From positions 70,262,001 through 70,326,000 of the forward strand of contig CP142451.1 in the NCBI GenBank assembly GCA_038049695.1: a stretch of DNA of 64,000 nucleotides, in the 5' to 3' direction. Both the position numbers and the translations under genes were made by a program. Source of the stretch: Cinnamomum chago. Its lineage: Eukaryota > Streptophyta > Magnoliopsida > Laurales > Lauraceae. The notes below the pieces were generated by a model. The model was not told the DNA's origin, searched no databases, and was given only the letters and a program-made list of their open reading frames with translations. Positions 32,242-42,060 of the stretch are shown here, in pieces (positions within the stretch are counted from its first letter, which is position 1; the number at the start of each line of letters is the position of its first letter).

Positions 32242-35200
32242 TGTTAGGCCCCGACCCAAGTTTAGTATATATTATTATTATTTTAATTGTGATAAGTCTC
32301 TAAGTAGGATTAGGGGACGATTAGCTTAGATTTTTAGTTAGATTAGAATTTTAGATAGCTTTGGGGAATCTTGAGCGCGTTGAGTTTGATTTGACCGGGC
32401 CCGGGGTGGCCCGTGTGACACGTGTTAGTATTGGAATTTGATTTATGAAAATATGGATTTCGACATTTTTTAATTTGTTATTTTGATCCCAATAATTCTC
32501 ACGTTCGTTCCGTTTGCATTTGAAACCCAGAAATCGTGTTTTTTGAGAAAAATGATAAGACAATCTTTTCACACCCAAATCTATGCATAAATTTCGAAAT
32601 TTGAAAATCATGAGAAAAATATACTTTTTAAAAACTAAATTTCTCAACGATTATTTCTCTTTTCTTCGTCAATTTCATTCGGGACCCACAAAAGGGAGTT
32701 TTAAGCCCTTGAAATATTAGAGCCATTGGGGCCCACAACCTACCCATTTTAAAACCCAACTCACGTTTGGGTCATCTTCTTCTCTTCTTCATTTCGTTTC
32801 CTGCTACAACCTGAAGAAAACTGGTTTCTTCCCCCTCCTCTCATCTGCATGTCCATGAAATCAAGCCCAAGGTGAAAATCTGATTTCACCTTCATCTTCC
32901 CCATTCCATGAGCAACCCAAAGGCATTGCGCAAAATTCCAACTGAAACCAACTTCATTTCTCAAGCTTTTGTTGCTGGTTTTTACATCTACAGGTAAGGT
33001 TTTGTTTCTCCTTTTAGATATGGGTTTTTCACACCCTTTGGAAGCTCTTCTTCTTACATGCAAGGAGGCTTTTTGAGAGCTCCTTCCCTTTTCAAAATAA
33101 TGAATTTCTTGAATGGGTTTTTCCATGGATTTTGGTGTAGATTGGGTGCAGCTGTGCTAGAGCTTCTTTTGGAGTGAACTTGAGACCAATTTCAATTGAG
33201 GCAAGTGAATAAATTAGATTTGAATGCATGCGAACAAATGGGTCTTCTTCTCAAAGTTTTGTTGAATTATTTTCTTAGATTTGGAATGGTTGTTCTCTCC
33301 ATGATTTTAGATCAGATTGTATGTGATTTTCATGCAGAAAATGGTGACTATTTTAGTGCATAAAGTCATGATCTGTCACTATTTTACAATGTTGAAAAAT
33401 GGGTTCTCCAAGCTCTGTGTTTTTTTTTAAACACATTTCAGCTTGAATTCTTGTTTGGTGATGGTCATTGGAATGAAATTGATTAATGTGGTTGAATGGA
33501 GTTGACTGGATGTTGATAGAAGTACAGAAGATTGTAGTTAGATGATGGAAATGCAAAGGAATGGAAAGGAGGAGGAGGGAAAGTCAAAAACAAAAACAAG
33601 AGGAAGAAAAAAACAGTGCAGGAACTGGGCGTGCAGAGCCTGGCAGCAGGGCGGGCCTGGCTAGGGCCCAGACCTGCTTTCAGGCCCATCTCTGGGCTGG
33701 TTTCAGGTCCATATCTGGCATGAAATGGCCCAATTTCAGGCCTGTTTTCTAGCCCATATCAGGCCCATTCCAGGGATGTTTTCTGCCCAATTTCTGGGCA
33801 GTTTCCAGGCCAATTTCAGGCCCAATTTCTAGGCAGTTTCCAGGCCTATTTTAGGCCCAATTTCTAGGCAGTTTTCAGGCCATTTCAGGCCCAATTTCTA
33901 GGCTGTTTTGCAGGCCATTTCAGGGCTGTTTTAAGGCCCAATTTCTAGGTTGTTTTGCAGCCCATTTCAGGCCATTTCAGGGCTGTTTTCAGGCTCAATT
34001 TCTGGGCTGTTTTCCAGCCCATTTCAGCCCCTTTTTCCAGCCCATTTCCCCCATTATTGGAAGCCCATTTAAACCCATTGAAGCATAGTAGTATAAGATG
34101 TAAACACTGAATCGAATTACCTTAAATCGTGAAATTTAAATGGAAAAAATGATGGAATTGTTTGATGTCAAAATTACCCGGGAAATTTAATTAAGCCTTA
34201 ATATACACTTTACATCCTTAATTGTCGGAGATCTTCGGTGACACCAAGCTCCGCATATATTATCGACATTAAGGGTTTAAGTGAATGTCAAGACGACCCG
34301 TGATAAGCCATTAGACCACTATACATTAATTCATTCCAAGTTAAGAAAATTTATATATTTTCTACAAATTGTTTTGAAATAGATTTGAGCGGTTTGCAAC
34401 GTTCGGAAACATCGGTAAGGCTGCTCATTTGATTCATTCGAATTTGTCAATATGTATTTGTCTGGAGTAGTTCCTTTTATCGATTTTGGAAATGTATTAC
34501 TATGATTTGATTTGTATCAACTCAGGTTTTGGTTTTGAATGACACAACTAAGCTTAGGTCACCTAGTTTGGCTGATCACCAGGCTTGAGATCTTAAAATT
34601 ATTTGTCAACTGCAGTTTGGATTCTGTCTGCTCCGGCCATGGCAACGGTTCTATATTCCGGTCCCACGAGTAGTGGCAACGGCTTCTGTCTGTCTGTTCC
34701 GGCCATTTTATATGGCAACGGTTATTTGTTTGCGTGCTCTTATTACTTTGGTAATAGGAGAATATAGCTAAATGTGGTTTGCCAATATCTTGGTTATTTG
34801 TCAGTCAATTTGAAATATTTTAATATGAAATTCTTTTATTTGTACAGAAGTGGTTATTTGATTTATTCATTACATATGTTTCGTTTCAATTGCATTTTTA
34901 TGATTTTAAACATGACATTTATAAAATTTGTATACCTTATCTGCTTTATTCACCTGCCAGACCGTCGTGTCTGATACTTTTCTGTTTGGTGTCAGATGTC
35001 GAACCCGCAACCTTTGAGGCGGAGCGCGCGAAGGAGGCAGCAGGGCTTCCGGTGGAGCACTAGTGGCAGCCAAATGTTGTCATGTAGACGCCATGTTGGG
35101 TCTGGAGTTCGATAACATTTTTTGGGAAATTTGCTTATGGCCTCTGTTGGCCTTTTCTCTTGGGTTGTATAAGTTAAATATACTTTTGTGATCCTCACAA

Positions 35201-35481
35201 CTTTAACTAACTTTGGGTTATACCCTTTATATATTTCTCTTTTGATACAGAGTTTGTGCAATTATCTTACATTTCGTTTGGTTTTTATTTTGCTACAAGC
35301 TTCCACATATTAATATTTGTTGTGAATTAGATTAATTGGTTGTGATGAATCGTCTGGAATCCTCACCGCGGAATCCTCTAGGAAAATAATTAGTGTGTGC
35401 GGGCGGAATTTTCTGACCCATCGCGCCGCGTCTCCCTGATTAAGGACTTGATTATCAGTGCCTCGGTCCAGGGGCGTGACA
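32242..35481 (+). mobile_element. Solo LTR 3 (long gypsy-type LTR), near-perfect TSD
   Basis: A 3240-bp sequence starts TGTTAGGCCCCGACCC and ends CCAGGGGCGTGACA. Flanks are CCAAT and CTAAT. It shares blocks with solo LTRs 1 and 2, including CACCTGCCAGACCGTCGTG near 34950, TGTCATGTAGACG near 35080 and CCTCACCGCGG near 35360. A G+C-rich repeat array fills 33640-34060. No internal region is present. Confidence 0.85.
33640..34060. repeat. Diverged short-unit array (GGCCCAATTTCTGGGC type) in solo LTR 3
   Basis: About a dozen irregular 25-40-bp units are made of GGCCCA, TTTC and TGGGC / CAGGCC words, which can pair with one another (GGCCCATCTCTGGGCTGG). It begins about 1.4 kb from the LTR start, where LTRs 1 and 2 have their palindrome pairs. 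Confidence 0.75.
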
Positions 35482-36896
35482 CTAATAAGGCTCGATAAAG
35501 CTAGACCACCAAGAACAGAAGACCAGCATAGAAGGCCGCACACATAGAAGCCATTCCACTTGAGAATCTTGCATCAAAGAATGTCCTGGGGAACATACGC
35601 TCTCGGCATCGCAGAAGTGGGAAGCATCATCAAAGCTGGTAAACCAGGAATGGTCCCGGATTATAAAGGATTCGTTGTTCCAGATAATGGAACGAGAACC
35701 TAAGAACCCTTTGAAAGGCTTCAATTCAGAGGCCAAAAACCGAGTCACCAGCCGACACATGAAAGGCGCATCGGAAGAAGGGGGATCCTTGGATCAAGGG
35801 TGAAGAGCACGACAATGAAACACGAACCAGGCGTATAAGTAGTGCCCCAGGTAGCGACCACTTGGATCAACGCCCCCAATGACGTGCTCAATGTTCTCGT
35901 GAAGGTCGTGGCATAATTTCGCCACCATAGCGTGAGATAGGGCCGTGTGGGATCCCCACGCCAATTTACAAGCAGGAAGAAGTGAAGAAGCACTAACATT
36001 GTCGCCGTCGCTGCTAAGGAAGATTGCCCGATAGAGCCAAACAACGAGAAAGTACACCAGAAAGGAGCGAGAGTCGGGATTCTCATGAAAAAAACATCCC
36101 ATCTCTACAGCATTCCCTGGCCGACGAATGGAATGGTTGTTGTGTAAAGATTGAATGGAGGACGGGATTTCCCGACGCAGCCAATGGGTGTGAAGGATAT
36201 CCCTCTTGGAACGAGACACGGCCTAGTCTATATGATAGTCAAATAAGGCGTCCAAGGTGGCAGCAAATTCAGGAGAATCCCTCCTCATATCGGTAAACTC
36301 GTTTTCAAAAGGGATGTACTCCTCGTATAAGTCCCCCAAAATAGGTAAGACCATAATGGCCTTCATCTCCAGAAGCGAAAGGCCAAGTTTCCCCACCGGG
36401 GTAAGACATGTGTTACTAGCAGGACAATAAGTCCTTAGCATTGTCCTAAAAGAATGGATGGGAATTTAGAAGGGGACGGTTGTGGCCTGAATGGCCCCAA
36501 AAATCCCAATATCCCTCAGCAGGGGTTCAAGAAAGAAGAGCACGAATTGAGACCACCGCTCACAACCCAGCACGAAGTTTAGACACCCCTTTGGCTTCAA
36601 ATCTCCAGAAAAGCCGCCATCGGAAGCCACTAAAAGAGTTCTGATAAGCGGACGGAGTTCTCCTCGATAAGAAGAGGGCAGGTCATCCAAGATGCAAGGA
36701 AAGAGGAAGTGCCTGCGCAGAGAAGCGGAAGAGGGTGAAGGCTTGTCACCACCAACCAACAAACTTCGATCCAATTCGTACAGTTCCACCCAGTCAATAG
36801 AATTCTCCTCTCGAATCAGGGTCTCACCGAAGTAAAAAACGCGAGATGGATGACTTCGGGGGCAAGAGAAGTACTGACCTTCTTTAGAAGATGAAC
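35482..36896 (-). mobile_element. Element C antisense gene: plant mobile domain (PMD) part
   Basis: On the minus strand, successive stretches read SNTCLTPVGKLGLSLLEMKA plus MVLPILGDLYEEYIP (near 36330-36410), then RSFLVYFLVVWLYRAIFLS, SSLLPACKLAWGSHTALSHA and GRYLGHYLYAWFVFH (near 35800-36070). These are the hydrophobic and aromatic landmarks of the plant mobile domain (aminotransferase-like, PF10536-type), known from MAIN/MAIL proteins and from gypsy-associated genes. An unassigned N-terminal part lies near 36470-36890. It runs opposite to gag-pol of element C. It is a fossil with several breaks. Confidence 0.72.
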
Positions 36897-37398
36897 TGTA
36901 ATGTCCCACCCTTCACTCATGCATGATATTGTCCGCTTTGGCCCACGGGCCTCACGGTTTTGCTTCTGATGGGCGTCAACCCATCAAAAGGCCTCATGTA
37001 AGGTAAGGGTGTAAGCTCTACATATAACCCCATTCACTTTCCTCTCTATAGTCGATGTAGGACTCCGGGGCGTCACATTCCACCCCCCCTTAGGGCTGCA
37101 CCTCCCTGTGCAGTAGCCTGCCAGTCCCCGTAACCTGCCAGCCCTCTTGGCCCGCCCACATGGAGACCCGCCCACTTGCACTAGGCCACGGTAGGGGACC
37201 CACACTCAAACTAGTCGAGAGTCGGCTCTGATACCATTTGTAACGCCCCACCCTTCACTCATGCATGATATTGTTAGCTTTGGCCCACGGGCCTCACGGT
37301 TTTGCTTTTGATGGGTTGAGGCCCATCAGAAGCAAAACCATGAGGCCCGTGGGCTAAAGCGGACAATATCATGCATGAGTGAAGGGTGGGGCATTACA
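36897..37398 (-). mobile_element. TRIM-like mini-retroelement with inverted ends, TSD TGAAC
   Basis: TGAAC flanks the element at 36892-36896 and 37399-37403. On the minus strand a primer site (TGGTATCAGAGCCGACTC, tRNA-Met type, about 37221-37238) and a polypurine tract (AAGGGGGGTGGAA, about 37078-37090) bracket a short internal region. The left LTR is 36897-37077. The right side starts as the same LTR at 37240, but after about 90 bp it turns back into an inverted copy of itself ending GGGGCATTACA. The outer ends are therefore inverted repeats of about 75 bp. It is too small to code for anything. Confidence 0.85.
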
Positions 37399-37403
37399 TG
37401 AAC

Positions 37404-38317
37404 TGTAAGGAACCGACTCCCCATGACAAACGGAATCCAAGTGACGATCCCCAAAGATAAAATCGGTACAGGAAGATGAAGCAGGAAACCCCTCCATCAT
37501 CAAAGCATGATAGAATGATAGTGGGCGCGCTTGAGGAGTCTCCTTCATATGATTAGGAGCACTAGAAGAAATATTCCTCAGCTCTGGGAGATTTGGCCCA
37601 ATAATGGGAACTATGGCCTAGGAAGACTAGGGGACCCCGCCTGAAACAGGGGTTGAAGAAGACATCACAGAAGTAAAACCCAGAGCACCACGTACAAAAC
37701 CCCAATCAGTCACAAAATCCTTCACCCAAAGATCGAAACCTTCCCAGACTGATTGAGGGGAGGCAATATGTAGGCACGACAAAAATTATGAGCCAAAAAT
37801 AAATGGCCACGGGCCCACGCCCACGATCCTTTGATGGATTATAGGGAGGGCCGCCACGAAGGAAGGAGATTTACAAAAGAACCTGTCAGCAAAAGCAAAT
37901 GAGCAAAAAAAAGAAGGGAATGAAGAAACCTCCTCAGCAAGCGTGCCCCGCTTATGTTATTTTGCCAAGGCAAGGAGAATAAGGTAGAGGATGCACCCGA
38001 CTCTAGGAATAGACGAAGGCAGGTGAAAAGAAAGGGGGCACGTGCTAAGACCCTATATAAAAAGGGGGCACCGATCCCGAGAGGGGGAGGGGGATGTAGG
38101 AGAAATCTTATCTAGAGGAGAAAAAGGTGCTCCTAGTGGCCTTCTTCCCTTCCAGAAGAAAGCATCCCTGTAATTTCTCTATAAACAGGAGCGGACAGAC
38201 CCGAAGCTTAGTGTAAAGCCCGGGATCTCTGGTTGTTGAAATAGAACTGCCATACGCATGCACTTTTCTTCTTTCACATTTACACTATATCACACCGTAT
38301 TTTCTTTTCCGTTTACA
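37404..38317 (+). mobile_element. Element C tail and 3' LTR
   Basis: The stretch 37404-38080 is the last internal part of element C, without a recognised domain. A purine tract (GAGAGGGGGAGGGGGA, to 38094) precedes TGTAGGAG, so the LTR may span 38095-38317 (223 bp, ending TTTCCGTTTACA). A TATATAA at 38054-38060 lies just outside this proposal, so the true LTR could start further left. Confidence 0.6.
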
Positions 38318-38322
38318 AATAC

Positions 38323-41300
38323 ATCTAGATACATATTTTGAAATTTCTCTCTTCATATTATTCCACCAAAACCTGCCTTGAAGATTTTGATACATTTTGG
38401 TGCTTCTTGGATGCATTGCATATCTTGCATAATGGGCCTATGTTAAAATAGCTAATACCGTATTTCTTATAGTCGGAACACCCAACTTGTCCTTGAAATA
38501 AAGAATCCCCTCTTCCAACCATAAGTCTGGTTTATCTGCAATATTATCTAGAATCTTGGCCAATTTTGGGTCAGTAAACTGTTGTTCCTTGATCTGCTAA
38601 ATCAGGGTTGGTTGAAAAAATGACATTGCTACAAGTGCCACTTTGTCACCAATTAGCTTCATTGTCACATCCAAATCCTTGAACTCTTCAAATACAAACC
38701 ATTTGTCATTTATGGGTGTTAGGTTAAACGATTTTCTGCTCAAAGCATCTGCCACTACATTACCCTTTCCTGGTATGTACTTAATAGGAAAATCATAGTC
38801 CTTGATATATTCTAACCATCTTCGTTGTCTCATGTTAATGTCCTGCTGCGAGAATAAGTATTGAAGACTGCGATGATTTGAATATACTTCAAATTGCTCC
38901 TCATAAAGATAATGTCTCTATAACTTTAGAGCAAAAACAATGGCTGCCAATTCAAGATCATGTGTGGCATAATTTTTCTCGTGTCCTTTCAACTGTCGAG
39001 ACCCATAAGCAATCACCTTGCCATGCTGCATACGTACACACCCCAAACCAACTCTAAATGCATCATAATAAATTACAAAACCTCCACTACCTTCAGGTAA
39101 GGATAATATTGGGGCTGTTGTCAATTTCTTCTTTAGGGTATGAAAACTAGCTTCATATTCATCAGTCCATACGAAAGGAACATTCTTCCGAGTCAACCTT
39201 GCCATTGGAGCTGAGATCTTTGAAAAATCCTTGACAAATATGCGGTAATATCTAGCAAGACCTGGAAAACTTCGAATCTATGCAACTGTTTTAGGGCTTT
39301 TCCAATTGGTGACCAATTCTACCTTCGCATGACCAACTGCCAAACCCTCACTAGTAATAATGTGTCCCAAGAATGCCACTTGTTCCAGCCAAAAGTCACA
39401 TTTCTCAAGTTTGGTATACAACTGATGAATCCTCAAGAGCTGAAGTGACGTCCTTAAATGTTCTGCATGGTCTTCCTTAGACTTTGAATACATCAAGATG
39501 TCATCAATAAAGATCTCAATAAATTGATCCAGATATGGAGCAAAGATCCTATTCATTAATGCCATAAACACGGCTGGTGCATTAGTTAAACCAAATGGCA
39601 TTACAAGGAATTCATAGTGGCCATACCTTGTTCTAAAGGCTGTCTTTTCAATATCTTGCTCACACACTCTCAACTGGTGTTACCCGGATTTGAGATCTAT
39701 CTTCAAAAAGTAAGCTGCCCCTTGGAGTTGATTAAATAACTCATCAATACGAGGCAATGGATACTTATTCTTTATTGTTACCTGATTGATTTGCCTGTAA
39801 TCTATACACATCCGAAGAGTGTCATCTTTCTTTCGCACAAAAAGTACTGGATCTCCCCACAGTGAAATACTAGGATGTATAAATCCTTTATCTAACAAGT
39901 CTTGTAATTGCTCCTTCAATTCTCTGAGTTCTGCAGGAGCCATTCTATATAGTGCTTTGGGTATTGGAGCAATACCCGGCGCTAGGTCAATGGGAAAATC
40001 TACCTCCCTAGATGGGGGTAATCCTGGAACTTCATCCGGAAATACATCTGGATATTTACACACCACCAGAATTTCTCCTAACATCTTGGGTGGTTTCTTC
40101 TTGGTAATAAATGCCAAGTAACTTCCACAGCCCTTCTCAAGAAGCTTCGTAGCGTCCAATGTTGTAACTAGTCCAATGTTGGACTTCTCCCTCCGAACAC
40201 CCTCGAATATCACATTCGATTTGGGTTCCTCTACCTTGAAGTTAATAGTCATGTGGAAACAATCCACACAAGCTCTATACTCTGCAAGCCAATCCATTCC
40301 AAGGATGACGTCAAAGTCATGCATCGCCAGAACTATCAAGCCTGCTAGCATTAGCAATCCTCCGATTGGAACACTACACTTAGGGTAGTAATTCTCGCAA
40401 GCCACTCTTTTGCCACTGGTGTAGTCACCATCAGCATAAAAGGTAGCAACTCAGGTTGTTGCTCAAGTTCACAAGCAAAACGAGGTACCACAAATTAATG
40501 TGTAGATCCCAAATCAAATAAGGTCTTAGCATTTTTAGTACATATCAAAATACTACCTTCCACAACATTCCCAGCTGCGTCTGCTCGCTCATGATCCATT
40601 ACATAGATTCTTCCTGCTTGTTGTGGTCGTTGTTTAGCCTGTTGACGCTACTATCCTTACCTTCCTTGCTGTTGTTGTTGTCTCACAGGTGGTGCTGGTA
40701 GTGCCAAACGCCGTGGTGGAGCCGGTAGTGCTCGTCTACTTTGCCAAGGAAGAGGTTGTTAAGGTGCCCTGTTACCATCTCTATCTCTAGGACATGTAGC
40801 TGCATGATGCTCCATTGATCCACAAAGAACACATGCCCCTGTATTCCTCTAACACCTCTCAATCAGGTGCCCCTTTCCACAAGTGTCACATTTTGGTGCA
40901 CCAATAACCACACCCTTCTGTTTCTTATGTTGTTGCCCTTTTCCAGAGTAAGATGGATTTCTCTTAAAGTTGTTGGCATCTTTCCTCAAGGCTACTTTTT
41001 CTGCGAAGAAGTCTCAATCTATAGCATCATCAAATGTTTCTGGCCTCTTGAAAGCCATTACATGCTCCACATAGGCTGGGTTCATGCCATCAATAAATTT
41101 GTCCACCTTCTTCTCTTCAGTTATCAAGTCTTCAACATACTTAGATAATTGCATAAAGGTGTGTACATAATCCATCATGGTCATTTGATTCTGCTGCAAG
41201 GTCAGGAATTCATTCCGTTTCTTCCTTCGCACATGATCGGTTATGAACTTTCTGCGGAATTGTTTCTTGAATGTCTCCCATATGGTGGCATTAGGCAATA

Positions 41301-41706
41301 ACTTGAAAGAATTCCTCACACTTTTCCACCATGTATTGGTTGTGTCTCGAAACATCGAAGCGGTAAGTACAACCCTGTGTTTATTGTCACATATGACAGT
41401 TTCAAAAACATCACCAATGTGATCTAGCCATTCATCTGCTTTTACAGCACCCTCATTCCCATAAAATTCTGTAGCTCCCCTATTTCGAAACTTGTCATAC
41501 AAAGTGTTAGGATCCTTGTCCTTGGATTGCAAGATTACTTGAGTTCCTGCATTTGGCTGTCCGGGACCTTGTCTTGCCATTAGCATAACTATATTTTTAT
41601 TTGCCTTAGACATTTGCTCCATGAGCATCATCATGCGAGCATCCATGTTAGGAGGATCATTTTCCACCACTACGAATGGATCAGTATTGTGAGAACCGGA
41701 CGCCAT
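38323..41706 (-). mobile_element. Chromovirus gag-pol body (minus strand)
   Basis: From right to left: gag (41706 to about 40790, with EWLDHIGDVFETVICDNKHR and TTNTWWKSVRNSFKLLP, then a CX2C zinc knuckle near 40880), protease (about 40560-40180, [14 protein letters not shown]), reverse transcriptase (about 40050-39300, [20 protein letters not shown] and [15 protein letters not shown]), RNase H (about 39205-38600, [41 protein letters not shown]) and the start of integrase (near 38350-38450, STKMYQ, WWNNMKRE). Element C meets it at about 38318. This order and the chromodomain at 7771-8206 identify a Tekay/Reina-type chromovirus. It is broken in several places. Confidence 0.85.
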
Positions 41707-41712
41707 TTATTT

Positions 41713-42008
41713 GTAAAAGAATTTTCAAGTTGAGTTAGAAGTAACACTCTACTTTAACACCCCCCCCCCCCCCAAATCAATACTAACACTAAACAAAGAC
41801 AATATCTCTATGTTCTTAATCAATTTTTAACGTATCATCACAACGAATCTAATGTATCCTCACAATACTAAACTAAGAATTTTCAAGTTGAGTTAGAAGT
41901 AACACCCTACTCTTAACACCCCCCCCCCCAATCAATACTAATGCTAAACTAAGACAATATCTCTATGTTCTTAATCAGTTTGTAACGTATCCTCACAACG
42001 AATCTAAT
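41713..42008 (-). repeat. Tandem duplication with poly-C tracts in the chromovirus leader
   Basis: About 150 bp is present twice (41713-41876 and 41877-42008). Each copy has GAGTTAGAAGTAACAC, a C run of 9-14, AATCAATACTAA and TCCTCACAACGAATCTAATG or a near match. It lies between the primer site and gag on the minus strand, where the runs read as poly-G. Confidence 0.8.
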
Positions 42009-42034
42009 GGTTTCTAAGTCTTTTAGAAAGACTT

Positions 42035-42050
42035 CCATGCTCTGATACCA
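42035..42050 (-). other. Chromovirus primer binding site
   Basis: On the minus strand it reads TGGTATCAGAGCATGG, the standard initiator tRNA-Met complement, starting 10 bp from the LTR end at 42061. It fixes the direction of the element. Confidence 0.9.
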
Positions 42051-42060
42051 TACTTACATA

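Larger units (their letters stand above)
8212..38317 (+). mobile_element. Ty3/gypsy Tat-lineage element C, heavily nested
   Basis: The order on the plus strand is: LTR piece (8212-8380), primer binding site, gag, protease, reverse transcriptase, two RNase H domains, integrase (to about 15320), a long 3' region with an antisense gene, and a 3' LTR ending at 38317. After removing inserted elements about 14 kb remain. The second (archaeal-type) RNase H and the antisense gene point to the Tat lineage. The two LTR pieces differ by roughly 7-8% over about 165 bp. AATAC stands at both outer edges (8207-8211, 38318-38322) and may be the TSD, but the LTR edge on the left is uncertain. The element is old and broken in many places. 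Confidence 0.8.

Noticed and set aside
8207-38322. AATAC at both edges of element C as a firm TSD
   Set aside because: The left LTR looks 5'-incomplete and the next bases are CC rather than TG, so the match could be chance. Kept only as a possibility.
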